Below, in pieces: positions 54,127 through 63,485 of a DNA stretch of 64,000 bases (positions are counted from its first letter, which is position 1; every line of letters begins with the position of its first letter). A program made the translations under genes and the position numbers. The notes beneath the pieces were generated by a model. It was given only the letters and a program-made list of their open reading frames with translations. It did no database searches and was not told the origin of the DNA. Origin of the DNA: Helicobacter sp. MIT 00-7814 (lineage in GTDB: Bacteria; Campylobacterota; Campylobacteria; Campylobacterales; Helicobacteraceae); assembly GCF_003364115.1 (NCBI RefSeq), contig NZ_NXLL01000008.1, forward strand, positions 1 to 64,000, written 5' to 3'.

Positions 54127-55293
54127 ATGGTGAAAAAAATAACGCTTCTTTGTGATTATGATGTGCTAAAGCGCCCGCGCCCTTATCGGCTTTTGCAAAT
54201 GCTACAAGAGATTGGCGGGTTTCATCTTAGCGTGATTGCAAAGGAATGCTCGCCACTGCAAGGCATTAAAACTTTTAGCTTCCCGCCTTTGCCAACTGCC
54301 AAAGAGCGCACAAGGGAGCAAAATGACGTATTAAAGCAATGGTGTCAAAAAGGCGCGTTTGAAAAGCTTATTTTCACGCCAAACCGCCTAAAAATCCGAG
54401 AATTTTTGTGCGAGCTTCCCTTTCAAGATTTGCTCATAATCGAGGATATCACGCTTTTACCTTTTGCGCTGGAATCTAAAAAGCGCGCAAGGTGTGGAAA
54501 GGTGCTTATTGACTTGCGCGAGTATTATCCGTTGGAGTATGAAAACGACAAGGAATGGTTGGAGGGTTTTGGGTTATTTTTTAGGCATTTATGCGAGGTG
54601 TATTTGCCAGAGGTTGATTACGCACTATGCGTAAGTGATGGGCTTTTGAGACGATATAAGACAGAATTTGGGATACAAGGCGAGGTATTTTTGTCCTTGC
54701 CTGAGTTTGTGCCAGCGCGTAATCTAGCTTTGAGCAAGCACGCGCAAGATAAAGAGATTTCCTTGCTTTATCATGGCTTTGTAAGCGCAGATAGAAGCAG
54801 TGAAAATCTTTTAGAGCTTGCCAAAAAGCTTCCAGCGCGCTACAAACTTTGTCTTATGGTGCTAAGTAATCAGCCTCAATTTTTGCATTCCTTGCAAGAG
54901 CGCGCAAAGGGCATTGAAAATCTCGTGTTTTTGCCACCTGTGCCTATGGGTGAGATTGTGAATTTTAGCGCGCGTTTTTGCATTGGGCTTATACCATTTT
55001 TCCCAACGACTTTTAACCTCATGCATTGTATGCCAAACAAGCTTTTTGAATACCTTCAAGCGCGCCTTTGTATCCTCACTACGCCACTTGAAAGCGTGGG
55101 CGCATTTGTGAAAGAAAATCAATGCGGGATTGTGGCGGAGGATTTCAGCGTGGATTCTCTAATAAATGCCCTTCAGCTTTTAAGCCCTACAGACATCGCT
55201 AGCATACAAGCCCACAATGAATCCTTAGCGCAAAAATACAGCACGCAAGCAAATATCCCAAAATTAAAAACGATTTTACAAAGGATTTTGTAG
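54127..55293 (+). CDS. Glycosyltransferase, GT4-like (GT-B fold)
   Basis: 388 residues, cytosolic. The C-terminal donor-binding half is recognisable: ISLLYHGFVSADRSSENLLELAKKLPARYKLCLMVLSN, FLPPVPMGEIVNFSARFCIGLIPFFPTTFNLMHCMPNKLFEYLQARLCILTTPLESVGAFVKENQCGIVAEDFSVDSL, the classical E(x)7E-like region of GT4 enzymes. The N-terminal half is less typical. Start ATG 54127 (or GTG 54130) follows AAGGA. It is last in the operon with a GT-C-like membrane protein and a prepilin-like gene. The acceptor is unknown. Confidence 0.8.
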   Translation: MVKKITLLCDYDVLKRPRPYRLLQMLQEIGGFHLSVIAKECSPLQGIKTFSFPPLPTAKERTREQNDVLKQWCQKGAFEKLIFTPNRLKIREFLCELPFQDLLIIEDITLLPFALESKKRARCGKVLIDLREYYPLEYENDKEWLEGFGLFFRHLCEVYLPEVDYALCVSDGLLRRYKTEFGIQGEVFLSLPEFVPARNLALSKHAQDKEISLLYHGFVSADRSSENLLELAKKLPARYKLCLMVLSNQPQFLHSLQERAKGIENLVFLPPVPMGEIVNFSARFCIGLIPFFPTTFNLMHCMPNKLFEYLQARLCILTTPLESVGAFVKENQCGIVAEDFSVDSLINALQLLSPTDIASIQAHNESLAQKYSTQANIPKLKTILQRIL

Positions 55294-55385
55294 CTTTAAA
55301 ATGCGGTGTTTAGGGAAGTGTGAAGCGTCGCATGGCGAGCATGCAACATTAAGATTTGATTAGATTCTGTAATCGCAAGGGCGGA

Positions 55386-57263
55386 TTACTCCACCTCTGC
55401 ATCGATCACATCATCATCTTTGCCTTTCTTAGCACTTTGTGCGCCTCCAGCATTTTGCGCGTTTGCTTGCATTGCTTGAGCGAGGGCTTGGCTTTTCTCG
55501 CCTAGAGTTTTCATTTTTGCTTCCAGCTCTTCTTTTGAAACATTTTCATTTTTTAGGCTGGATTCTAAGTCATTGAGCGCAGTTTCAATCTCGCTCACAA
55601 CGCCAGAATCTAGCTTGTCCTTATTCTCATCTAGGCTCTTTCTTGTCTGATATGCTAGGCTATCTGCTTGATTTCTAAGCTCGATAAGCTCTTTTTTCTT
55701 CGCGTCCTCTTCTTTATGAAGTTCCGCGTCTTTCACCATTTTTTCAATTTCAGAATCTGAAAGCCCGCTTGAACCACTGATTTGGATTTCTTGGCTTTTG
55801 CCTGTGGTTTTGTCTTTCGCGCTCACGGTTAGGATTCCGTTGGCATCGATATCAAATGTCACCTCAATTTGTGGCACGCCACGAGGCGCAGCAGGGATTC
55901 CGGTAAGATCAAATCTACCTAGCGATTTATTATCCCTTGCTAGCTCGCGCTCACCTTGCAAGACATTGATACTCACCGCTGGCTGGTTGTCCTCGTAGGT
56001 AGAGAAAACCTGCGCTTTTTTGGTAGGTATCGTCACGCCACGCTCAACGATTTTGGTGCAAATGCCCCCCGCAGTCTCAATCCCTAAGCTTAGAGGCGTG
56101 ACATCAAGCAAAAGCACATCTTTGACATCGCCTTTCAATACGCCACCTTGTATCGCCGCGCCCACAGCCACGACTTCATCAGGATTCACAGATTTATTTA
56201 AATCTTTGCCGATAAATTCTTTCACGCGCTCTTGCACTTTTGGAATCCTCGTCGAGCCGCCCACCATCACAACTTCGCTAATATCGCTTTTGCCAAGTCC
56301 AGCGTCTTTTATCACAAAGTCTATCTTTTTGATAGTCTCTTCGATTAAATCATCGATAAGGCTTTCAAACTTCGCACGAGTGAGCTTTTTCACCAAGTGT
56401 TTTGGACCGCTCGCATCAGCTGTGATAAATGGCAGGTTGATTTCAGTCTCTTGCGCAGATGAAAGCTCTTTTTTGGCGTTTTCTGCCGCATCTTTTAAGC
56501 GCTGCAACGCCATCACATCGCCTTTTATATCAATGCCACTTTCATCTTTGAACTCTTTTGCCGCCCAATCAATAATGCGATTATCAAAGTCATCGCCTCC
56601 AAGGAACGCATCTCCGCCGGTAGCTAGCACTTCCACGACATTATCGCCAGTTTCAAGCACGGTGACATCAAATGTCCCCCCGCCTAGGTCATACACCATA
56701 ATTTTTTCAGATTCTTTCTTATCAAGCCCATAAGCAAGCGCTGCGGAAGTTGGCTCGTTGATAATTCTTAGCACATTAAGCCCCGCGATTGTGCCAGCTT
56801 CTTTTGTTGCCTTGCGTTGGGAGTCGTTGAAATACGCCGGAACGGTGATTACCGCCTCTGTCACGCTTTCTCCTAAATAGCTTTCTGCATCTTCTTTGAG
56901 CTTCATTAGAATCTTCGCAGAAATTTCTTGCGGTGTGTAGATTTTGTCATCTATTTCTACCGCGCACGCGCCATTTCTGTCGATGATTTTGTAAGGAAGG
57001 CGCTTTTCAGCCTCTTTTGCCTTATCTTCGTTAAACATAAGCCCCATAATGCGCTTAATAGAATAAATCGTTTTCTTTGGATTAGTGACAGCCTGTCTTT
57101 TTGCAGGCTCGCCCACTAGCACCTCGCCTTTGTCAGTAAATGCCACGATTGAAGGCGTGGTGTTTTTACCCTCTTTGTTTGCGATTACCTTTGCTTCGTT
57201 GCCCTCATACACGCTCATTGCAGAGTTTGTAGTTCCTAAGTCTATACCTATTACTTTTGCCAT
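55386..57263 (-). CDS. dnaK: Chaperone DnaK (Hsp70)
   Basis: An ATP-driven folding chaperone. The 625 residues have the nucleotide-binding domain ([53 protein letters not shown]) and the substrate-binding domain from about 385 ([14 protein letters not shown]). A lid follows, and the acidic tail [14 protein letters not shown] ends in the conserved D-E-V-x motif. It is the last gene of hrcA-grpE-dnaK; dnaJ is not adjacent. Position 28 bases after grpE and the CIRCE-like site before hrcA indicate heat-shock control. Confidence 0.99.
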   Translation of the reverse strand: MAKVIGIDLGTTNSAMSVYEGNEAKVIANKEGKNTTPSIVAFTDKGEVLVGEPAKRQAVTNPKKTIYSIKRIMGLMFNEDKAKEAEKRLPYKIIDRNGACAVEIDDKIYTPQEISAKILMKLKEDAESYLGESVTEAVITVPAYFNDSQRKATKEAGTIAGLNVLRIINEPTSAALAYGLDKKESEKIMVYDLGGGTFDVTVLETGDNVVEVLATGGDAFLGGDDFDNRIIDWAAKEFKDESGIDIKGDVMALQRLKDAAENAKKELSSAQETEINLPFITADASGPKHLVKKLTRAKFESLIDDLIEETIKKIDFVIKDAGLGKSDISEVVMVGGSTRIPKVQERVKEFIGKDLNKSVNPDEVVAVGAAIQGGVLKGDVKDVLLLDVTPLSLGIETAGGICTKIVERGVTIPTKKAQVFSTYEDNQPAVSINVLQGERELARDNKSLGRFDLTGIPAAPRGVPQIEVTFDIDANGILTVSAKDKTTGKSQEIQISGSSGLSDSEIEKMVKDAELHKEEDAKKKELIELRNQADSLAYQTRKSLDENKDKLDSGVVSEIETALNDLESSLKNENVSKEELEAKMKTLGEKSQALAQAMQANAQNAGGAQSAKKGKDDDVIDAEVE

Positions 57264-57291
57264 GTTGTATCCTTTCGTTTTTAAGATTAAT

Positions 57292-57870
57292 TTAGTCGTT
57301 TTTTACAATGCTTACCATCGCAGGGCGCAAAAGCCGCTGCTTGTAGGTGTAGCCGTTTTGCAAAACCTGCGCGATTGCGCCATTTTGCTTTGCCTCGTCT
57401 TTGACTTGCATAAGGCATTCATGCAAATTCGGGTCAAACTCACCATCAGTTGCAATAAGCTCAATCCCATGCTTTGCCAAAGCCTTATAAAAAGTCTCAA
57501 GCGTGAGCTCTAAGCCCTCTGCGATTGCATTTTGCGTAGAATCTGCTTGTGCGTTTCTAGCAGATTCCAAAGCCTTTTGCAAAGTATCAAGCACAGGGAG
57601 CAAATCCAGCCCAAAGCGCTCATTTGCATATTCCAAGCTTTGATACTTTTCGCGTTCCATGCGTTTTTTGGTGTTTTCAAAATCCGCATAAGCGCGCGCA
57701 TATTGATCTTTAAGCTCTGTGTATTTTGCTTCAAAATCTTGCGCTTTTTCATCTTGCGCCTCTTGTGTGCCTTGCTCAGAATCCACCTCGCTTAATGCCT
57801 CATCATTTAGCGCTTCATCATTTAATGTATTTTCATTAGAATTTTGGGTGCTTTGATTCTCATTTTCCAT
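57292..57870 (-). CDS. grpE: Nucleotide exchange factor GrpE
   Basis: Releases ADP from DnaK. The 192 residues begin with a Glu/Asn-rich disordered region (1-45), then a long coiled coil (about 48-110: [39 protein letters not shown]) and the C-terminal beta domain with the signature [44 protein letters not shown]. It lies between hrcA (23 bases upstream) and dnaK (28 bases downstream). Confidence 0.98.
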   Translation of the reverse strand: MENENQSTQNSNENTLNDEALNDEALSEVDSEQGTQEAQDEKAQDFEAKYTELKDQYARAYADFENTKKRMEREKYQSLEYANERFGLDLLPVLDTLQKALESARNAQADSTQNAIAEGLELTLETFYKALAKHGIELIATDGEFDPNLHECLMQVKDEAKQNGAIAQVLQNGYTYKQRLLRPAMVSIVKND

Positions 57871-57893
57871 TCTCCTACCTCCTTAAACTAAGA

Positions 57894-58682
57894 TTAACTC
57901 GCCAGCTCGCTGTAAAATCTCGTATAATCACTATCTATACGCCCTATGCAAAATATGCGTCCGCTAAGATTTTCACTCAAACACACCTCCTGCATAACGC
58001 CAAGATAGTCTTTTGGCAAGCTTTTTTCAAAATAGATTCCATTTTCAAGTTTGTGAAAAATAAAACCATTGACAATATCTAAAAATACCTCCTCATTTTG
58101 AGATTGACTAAGCATGTCCTCCAGCGCGCTAATGCAAAAGCGCGAAATATTTGCCTTATGTGCGTTTTCTAAAAGCGCCAAAAGCTCGCTTGCACGCACT
58201 TGATAGGCGATTTTTTTAATATCTGTAATGTCAAGATTCTTTAATTCCTGCAAAAATCGCTCTAAAGACGCATTGTAGGCAACCACAATCTGACTTTTTT
58301 CAAAAAGCAACACCAAAAAACTATCCTCAATATTAATGATACGCTCTAATTTATTGCTAGATTCAATAGAAAGAATACAGCAAATTTTATGCTTATAGCT
58401 ACTTGTCCTAAGTGCTTGCAGGCTTGTGTTTAGCGTGCTTTTTGGATCAATTTTTTTAAGCCAATGATTTTTAAGCGCAGCATTTGTGGGAATCCGCCCG
58501 CTACTCACATGAGGTTGGAAAAGCCAGCCCTCAAGCGAAAGCGCCTTGAAATGATTGCGAATCGTGGCTGAAGAGAAAGAATTGCCAAAAAAAGCCTTGA
58601 GGGATTCCGAACCTATCGGCTCTTTTGAGCGCAAATACTGCATAATGACTTGCTCTAGCAAAATGTCTTTGCGTTTGCTCAT
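57894..58682 (-). CDS. hrcA: Heat-inducible transcription repressor HrcA
   Basis: A repressor binding CIRCE operators. The 262 residues have an N-terminal winged helix (ILLEQVIMQYLRSKEPIGSESLKAFFGNSFSSATIRNHFKALSLEGWLFQPHVSSGRIPTNAALK) and a shortened GAF-like and dimerisation region. It is shorter than Bacillus HrcA (about 340), as in H. pylori. Operon head; a CIRCE-like palindrome lies 65-91 bases upstream. In H. pylori HrcA works together with HspR; no hspR is in this window. Confidence 0.95.
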   Translation of the reverse strand: MSKRKDILLEQVIMQYLRSKEPIGSESLKAFFGNSFSSATIRNHFKALSLEGWLFQPHVSSGRIPTNAALKNHWLKKIDPKSTLNTSLQALRTSSYKHKICCILSIESSNKLERIINIEDSFLVLLFEKSQIVVAYNASLERFLQELKNLDITDIKKIAYQVRASELLALLENAHKANISRFCISALEDMLSQSQNEEVFLDIVNGFIFHKLENGIYFEKSLPKDYLGVMQEVCLSENLSGRIFCIGRIDSDYTRFYSELAS

Positions 58683-58746
58683 CGCTCCCTCCTTTAAAAT
58701 AATTTTAAGTTATATGTAAAAATTTCGCGGTATTATAACCAAATTT

Positions 58747-58773
58747 TTAGCAAATTAGTAAATGAATTGCTAA
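58747..58773. promoter_or_regulatory. CIRCE-like operator upstream of hrcA-grpE-dnaK
   Basis: TTAGCAAAT-N9-AATTGCTAA has the exact CIRCE layout (TTAGCACTC-N9-GAGTGCTAA): outer TTAGCA/TGCTAA arms and nine-base spacing are kept, only the inner three bases per arm differ. The full arms extend to TTTTTAGCAA / TTGCTAAAAA. It lies in the divergent region between hrcA and the aldolase-like gene. Confidence 0.7.
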
Positions 58774-58955
58774 AAATTAATAAAGTTTAGTTTATTAATA
58801 TAAAGTTTATTAAGTTTATTAACTTAGAAAACATATCAGAGTTTATTATAATTTAAGCAAATACACCTTAAAAATCCGTCAGAAATACGACAAAATATGC
58901 CAAGAAACGCGCCTTTAAAGATAACTTTTAAGCAAAAATCGTTACAATCACGCCC

Positions 58956-59585
58956 ATGAGTATCCATATAAGAGAAGTTAGTAACGAGCTGATTAGCGAG
59001 CTTTCAAAGGTTTGTCTTTCATTGTTTCGCAAGGATTTTTTTGGAATCTTCCATGGCTCCATAAGTGCGAGAATCTCCCAAGATCGCTTTGTGATTAATA
59101 AAAGCGAGGCGATTTTTGATCGCATTTGCGAGGAAAATCTCATTTTGCTTGACAAGATTCAAGACTATCGCTGGAATGATGCAAGCATCGATGCGCATAT
59201 CCATGCAGACATTTACGCTAACTTTAGCGAGGCAAAGTTCATTATCCAAGCCACGCCGCCTTTTTGCATGGCATACGCGCTGAAAAACGCATTTTTAGAG
59301 CCAAAGGATTATTTCGCGCATGAGATTTTGGGCGAGCGCATTAGTATTTTTGACACGAAGGATTTTGAGAGTTGGTATGAGCGCGCAGATACGGATATCG
59401 TGCGCTATTTGAAGCAAAGTGCGCGCGAATTTGTCATCATACGAGGCTATGGGATTTTTGCCTTTGGGCGCACTCTAGCGCAGATTGCAAAGACTTTAGC
59501 ACTTATTGAGCTAAGCTGCAAGATTCTAGTTTTGAGCCAAAAGTTGGACTTAAACCTCGAAAATTCCACGCGCTTTGAGATTTGA
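58956..59585 (+). CDS. Class II aldolase/adducin-like protein
   Basis: 209 residues of the class II aldolase fold: FGIFHGSISARISQDRFVINKSEAIFD matches the substrate-phosphate loop, and IDAHIHADIYAN the HxH metal motif. The usual third metal ligand, His in the RNHG motif, is replaced: the segment reads FVIIRGYGIFAFG. A catalytic role is therefore doubtful or altered. The gene is divergent from hrcA, as is its H. pylori counterpart. It has no close downstream neighbour; repeat DNA follows. Confidence 0.8.
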   Translation: MSIHIREVSNELISELSKVCLSLFRKDFFGIFHGSISARISQDRFVINKSEAIFDRICEENLILLDKIQDYRWNDASIDAHIHADIYANFSEAKFIIQATPPFCMAYALKNAFLEPKDYFAHEILGERISIFDTKDFESWYERADTDIVRYLKQSAREFVIIRGYGIFAFGRTLAQIAKTLALIELSCKILVLSQKLDLNLENSTRFEI

Positions 59586-59599
59586 TTCTGTCAAGCAAA

Positions 59600-59795
59600 A
59601 ACCCTATAAAGCTCCACTCCGTGCGCATAATGACATTTTTTGGCTGATAAGGCTATAAGACTATAACGCTGTTTGGCAATTTGAGAATCTATTCCTTTTA
59701 AATTGTATCGCCTACGCGGGAGTGAATCCCGCTTCGGCTCCGCCTCGCTCACGCTCGCGCACACATTTTACCATTTTTGGTTATTGAGATTTTAA
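59600..59795 (-). repeat. Interspersed hairpin repeat, inverted intergenic copy
   Basis: On the minus strand: AATGTGTGCGCGAGCGTGAG, AAGCGGGATTCACTCCCGCG, TAGGCGATACAATTTAAAAG, GAATAGATTCTCAA, and further on CTTATCAGCCAAAAAATG, which is the start block of a next unit. It fills the convergent spacer between the aldolase-like gene and metQ. Confidence 0.8.
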
Positions 59796-59866
59796 GATTC
59801 TGCCCCGCGCTTTGACAGTTAAGAATCTCAATATTTTTCGCTAGTTAGAATCTCTAAACTCCCAGC

Positions 59867-60697
59867 TTAAAATGCTGGGATTACCTCGCCATCGTAGGTG
59901 TTTATGATAAATTCTTTTACTTTCTCGCTTTGCAGGGCTTTTTTAAGCTTTGCGATGTTTTCATCATTTACGCTTTCTTCGCGCACGACAAGGATATTTG
60001 CATAAGGCGATTTTTTATCCTCAAGCAAAATCGCATCTTTTGACTTAAAGCCCGCTTGCAATGCGTAGTTTCCATTTATCACCGCGCCATCGTATTCATC
60101 CACTACGCGGGGCAAAAGCGCGCCATCAATGGGGATAATTTTTAACCCCTTAGGATTTTGCACAATATCAGATTCTGTGCTACCGAGATTTGTAACATCT
60201 TTTAACGTGATAAGCCCTTGATTATGCAATAAAATAAGCGCGCGTCCGCCATTTGTCACATCATTTGGGATTGCGATCCTTGCACCATCTGGTAGAGAAT
60301 CTATACTTTTATACTTTGTGGAATAAAGCCCGATAGGCTCTAGGTGGATTTCAGCGATTGAAACAAGCCCATAGCCCCTGTCCTTATTGATAGAATCCAA
60401 ATACGGCTTATGTTGCATAAAATTCGCATCCAAACTCTTATCATGTAGGCTAATATTTGGCGTCACATAGTCAGTAAATTCGATAATCTTAAGATTCACG
60501 CCCTCTTTTTGCAAATCCTCTTTGATAAACTCCAGAATCTGCCCATGCGGGATAGGTGTCGCGCCCACAATGACTTCATTTTTCTTTCCACTTTTAGATT
60601 CTGTTTGCGCTTTTTCTTTTTCCTCTCCGCACGCGCTCAAGCCAAATGCAATAATCGCGCTTAGGGCAAGCAATCCTAAGTTTTTCAATATTTTCAT
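59867..60697 (-). CDS. metQ: D-methionine-binding lipoprotein MetQ (distal copy)
   Basis: The substrate-binding protein of the MetNIQ ABC importer, lipid-anchored outside the inner membrane. The 276 residues begin with a lipoprotein signal (LLALSAIIAFGLSAC, lipobox LSAC at the end) and the NlpA/MetQ domain: VIVGATPIPHGQILEFIKEDLQKEGVNLKIIEFTDYVTPNISL, DANFMQHKPYLDSINKDRG, YDGAVINGNYALQAGF. It is the last gene of the operon, 10 bases after a second metQ. The two proteins are clearly paralogous and probably differ in ligand range. Confidence 0.95.
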   Translation of the reverse strand: MKILKNLGLLALSAIIAFGLSACGEEKEKAQTESKSGKKNEVIVGATPIPHGQILEFIKEDLQKEGVNLKIIEFTDYVTPNISLHDKSLDANFMQHKPYLDSINKDRGYGLVSIAEIHLEPIGLYSTKYKSIDSLPDGARIAIPNDVTNGGRALILLHNQGLITLKDVTNLGSTESDIVQNPKGLKIIPIDGALLPRVVDEYDGAVINGNYALQAGFKSKDAILLEDKKSPYANILVVREESVNDENIAKLKKALQSEKVKEFIINTYDGEVIPAF

Positions 60698-60707
60698 ATT
60701 TTCTCCT

Positions 60708-61550
60708 TTATTTTTTTAGATTCACAGGCAAAATTTCGCCCTTGTATTTTTCGATGATAAAGCCCGCGACTTCATCGCCCATAAGCACTTCTTTGAGCTT
60801 TTGGATGCGCTCATCATTTTCTAGCTCCTTGCGCGTTACAAAGACATTGACATATTCAGACTTCGCATCCTCATGGAAAAATGAACTTTTGATGCTAAGC
60901 CCTGCTTGCAATGCGTAGTTTGCATTTATCACTGCGCCATCAACATTAGGCAACAAACTCGGCAAGCCCGCAGCCTCTACGGGTTTGAAGCGTAGATTCT
61001 TAGGATTTTTTGCGATGTCGTATTCAATGGTGCTTGCGAGATTCTTAGGATCTTTAAGCTCAATCACACCAAAATCATGAAGCAAAATCAGCGCACGCGC
61101 GAGATTTGAGCTATCTCCGGGCAAGGCAATATCCGCACCTTCTGGAATCTCATCAATGCTTTTATATTTTTTAGAATAAAAGCCCAGTGGCACGACATAA
61201 ATTGGCTCTAGCGCGATGAGATTAAAACCTCTTTGCGCGTTTTGTGCCTCCATAAAAGGCTTGTGCTGGTAGAGATTAGCGTCGTTACTTCCATCATTTA
61301 GCGCGATATCAGGCGTTATGTAGTCTGTGAAAACCTGCACTTTCATCTCCACACCTTTTTGCGCTAAAAGTGGTTTGGCAAATTCTAAAATCTCGCTTGC
61401 TGGCACAGGTGTCGCACCCACCACAAGCAAAGGCGTTTTGCTAGAATCTGCAGATTCTAAATTCTTTTCTTTCTCTTCTCCGCAGGCACTTAAACCTAGC
61501 GCAACAATGGCGCTTAAAAGCCCAAAGCCTAATTTTTGTAAAATTTTCAT
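60708..61550 (-). CDS. metQ: D-methionine-binding lipoprotein MetQ (proximal copy)
   Basis: 280 residues from ATG 61550 with AAGGAG upstream; the longer frame to 61589 adds no signal sequence and overlaps metI. Lipoprotein signal FGLLSAIVALGLSAC, then the MetQ domain: LLVVGATPVPASEILEFAKPLLAQKGVEMKVQVFTDYITPDIAL, DANLYQHKPFMEAQNAQRG, VDGAVINANYALQAGL. Binding-pocket-adjacent segments differ from the distal copy (ASEI/HGQI, EAQNA/DSINK), which points to different preferences. Confidence 0.95.
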   Translation of the reverse strand: MKILQKLGFGLLSAIVALGLSACGEEKEKNLESADSSKTPLLVVGATPVPASEILEFAKPLLAQKGVEMKVQVFTDYITPDIALNDGSNDANLYQHKPFMEAQNAQRGFNLIALEPIYVVPLGFYSKKYKSIDEIPEGADIALPGDSSNLARALILLHDFGVIELKDPKNLASTIEYDIAKNPKNLRFKPVEAAGLPSLLPNVDGAVINANYALQAGLSIKSSFFHEDAKSEYVNVFVTRKELENDERIQKLKEVLMGDEVAGFIIEKYKGEILPVNLKK

Positions 61551-61575
61551 TTTTGCTCCTTTTTTAAAGTTAAAT

Positions 61576-62289
61576 TTAACGATTTGCACGCAGGATTTTT
61601 ACGATAAAATCCCCGCTGCTTTGGATAAGCTGGACTAAAATCATCGTAACAATCACCGCATAAAACAACACATCGGGCTTAAAAGACTGGAATCCTATGC
61701 GATAAGCCAAATCTCCTAATCCGCCACCGCCCACAATCCCCGCCATCGCGGAATACCCAACAAGGCTGATTGAGGTTATTACGATGGCATTTGCGAGGGC
61801 TGGCTTGCATTCGCTTAGCATCATTTTGATAATCGTAAAATTGCTCGCGCCCATGCTTTGCGTAGCTTCGATCAAATCTTTTGGCACTTCAAGCAAAGCT
61901 CCTTCAAAAAGGCGTGCGATAAAAGGAATTGCCGCGATACTTAGCGCGATAATCGCAGCTGTTGAGCCTGTGCTCATACCAATAAGTGCGCCAGAAAATG
62001 GCAGTAGCACAAGGATTAGCACCATAAAAGGGAAAGAACGCACCATATTTACAATCCAGCCGAGGATTTTATTAAAAAGTGGCGCGGGCTTGATAGAATC
62101 TTTGCGCGTGATAGCGAGTAAAACACCAAGTGGCAAGCCAAAAAGCACCGCAAAAAGCGCGGAAAACTGCACCATATAAAGCGTTTCAAGCAAGCCTTTT
62201 GAAAGCAAATAGCCCAAATCATTACCAAACAAAGAATGCAAAATCGCTTCAAATTCCCTATTTGCAGAGCGTAAAAAATCTTTTATCAT
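61576..62289 (-). CDS. metI: Methionine ABC transporter permease MetI
   Basis: 237 residues, about five or six transmembrane helices, with the binding-protein-dependent permease signature EVPKDLIEATQSMGASNFTIIKMML that docks on MetN. It lies three bases after metN and 25 bases before the first metQ. The N-terminal ~20 residues (RSANREFEAILHSLFG) are an amphipathic extension. Confidence 0.95.
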   Translation of the reverse strand: MIKDFLRSANREFEAILHSLFGNDLGYLLSKGLLETLYMVQFSALFAVLFGLPLGVLLAITRKDSIKPAPLFNKILGWIVNMVRSFPFMVLILVLLPFSGALIGMSTGSTAAIIALSIAAIPFIARLFEGALLEVPKDLIEATQSMGASNFTIIKMMLSECKPALANAIVITSISLVGYSAMAGIVGGGGLGDLAYRIGFQSFKPDVLFYAVIVTMILVQLIQSSGDFIVKILRANR

Positions 62290-62292
62290 TGT

Positions 62293-63354
62293 TTAGTCCT
62301 TGTTTTGTGTGGCGTGTGGATTCTGTGTGGTTTGTGAATCTTGTAAATCTTGCGCGGAATTGAGAGATTCTATCGTCACACCTTGAGATTGTAGCCATTC
62401 TAAGCTTTTGTGGATAGAATCTGTATCAGTTTGCAAAAATCTTATCACCAAATGCCCGATGTCTTGCTTATTAAACTCTTCAATGCTACCGCTTAAAATA
62501 TTCACATCTACGCCAAATTTCCTAATCATCTGACTAATGAGCGGGCTTTGCGCGTTAGGTCCTGTGAAAATCACACGATAAGTATTCTCGCTAGCGCCCA
62601 CATGCGCGATAAGTTTATTCTCATCAAGTGGCAAAAACGAGATAAGCTCCCTTGTGATGGCTTGTTTTGGATTAGCAAACACTTCTTCAACCTTCCCACG
62701 CTCCACAATCTCGCCATTGCTAATCACGCAAACTTTGTTGCAAATTTGTTGCACCACCTCGATTTGATGCGTGATAAGCACGATTGTAAGCGAAAGCTTT
62801 GCTTGGATATCTTTTAAAAGCGCAAGGATTGAGCGCGTAGTTTTGGTATCTAGCGCGCTTGTGGCTTCATCACAAAGAAGCACTTTTGGGTGATTTGCAA
62901 GCGCACGCGCAATGGCTACGCGCTGTTTTTGCCCGCCACTTAGCTGACTTGGATAAAAATGCGCTTTTTCACTCAAACCCACAAGCTCTAAAAGCTCATC
63001 TACGCGCGCTTTTATTTTATCTTTTTTCCATTTAGCAATCTCAAGCGCAAAGGCGACATTCCCAAACACATCGCGCGCGCTTAAAAGGTTAAAATGCTGA
63101 AAAATCATACCTATATTTTGTCGTTGCTTTTGGAGCTGTTTTTGAGAAAGCGCGAGCATGTCGATTCCATCGATTTCTACGCGCCCACTGCTTGGCTCTT
63201 CAAGGCGGTTTATAAGCCTAATTAGCGTGCTTTTCCCCGCGCCAGAATAGCCGATAATCCCCATAATATCGCCTTCTTGCACTTCTAAATCAATACCTTT
63301 AATCGCGCAAAAGCCGTTAGGATAGGTTTTGCTTACTTGTTGTAGTGAGATAAT
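62293..63354 (-). CDS. metN: Methionine ABC transporter ATP-binding protein MetN
   Basis: The ATPase of the importer. Reading back from the first ATG/GTG candidates, the frame continues to ATT at 63354 and yields SLQQVSKTYPNGFCAIKGIDLEVQEGD, the expected first strands of the ABC fold. AAGGAG is six bases before the ATT; GTG at 63282 would delete these strands. I therefore place an AUU start (353 residues). Walker A GYSGAGKST, signature LSGGQKQRVAIARAL, Walker B VLLCDEATSAL. A C-terminal NIL domain (about 265-335, YRVIFTGPNAQSPLISQMIRKFGVDVNIL) gives methionine feedback inhibition in the family. Operon head. Confidence 0.93.
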   Translation of the reverse strand: MISLQQVSKTYPNGFCAIKGIDLEVQEGDIMGIIGYSGAGKSTLIRLINRLEEPSSGRVEIDGIDMLALSQKQLQKQRQNIGMIFQHFNLLSARDVFGNVAFALEIAKWKKDKIKARVDELLELVGLSEKAHFYPSQLSGGQKQRVAIARALANHPKVLLCDEATSALDTKTTRSILALLKDIQAKLSLTIVLITHQIEVVQQICNKVCVISNGEIVERGKVEEVFANPKQAITRELISFLPLDENKLIAHVGASENTYRVIFTGPNAQSPLISQMIRKFGVDVNILSGSIEEFNKQDIGHLVIRFLQTDTDSIHKSLEWLQSQGVTIESLNSAQDLQDSQTTQNPHATQNKD

Positions 63355-63407
63355 GGGAAACTCCTTGTATCAATAATATCAATTGCGCACAAGCGCCACC
63401 TCTAAAA

Positions 63408-63419
63408 GCGTTGTCGGGG
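63408..63419 (+). repeat. Copy of the GCGTTGTCGGGG intergenic motif
   Basis: Twelve-base match to 17-29 (minus) and 41473-41485, preceded by GCGCACAAGCGCCACCTC, which resembles GCGGCACGCACCCTC before the 41473 copy. It lies in the metN leader. Confidence 0.5.
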
Positions 63420-63485
63420 CGATGTTTGGCTAAATTGAGAGATTCTGAAAAATATATTTTTAGAATCTAAAAAATCAAAGAAAGC

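Noticed and set aside
56020-56733. 237-codon plus-strand frame opposite dnaK
   Set aside because: Shadow of the highly conserved dnaK coding strand; no family resemblance.
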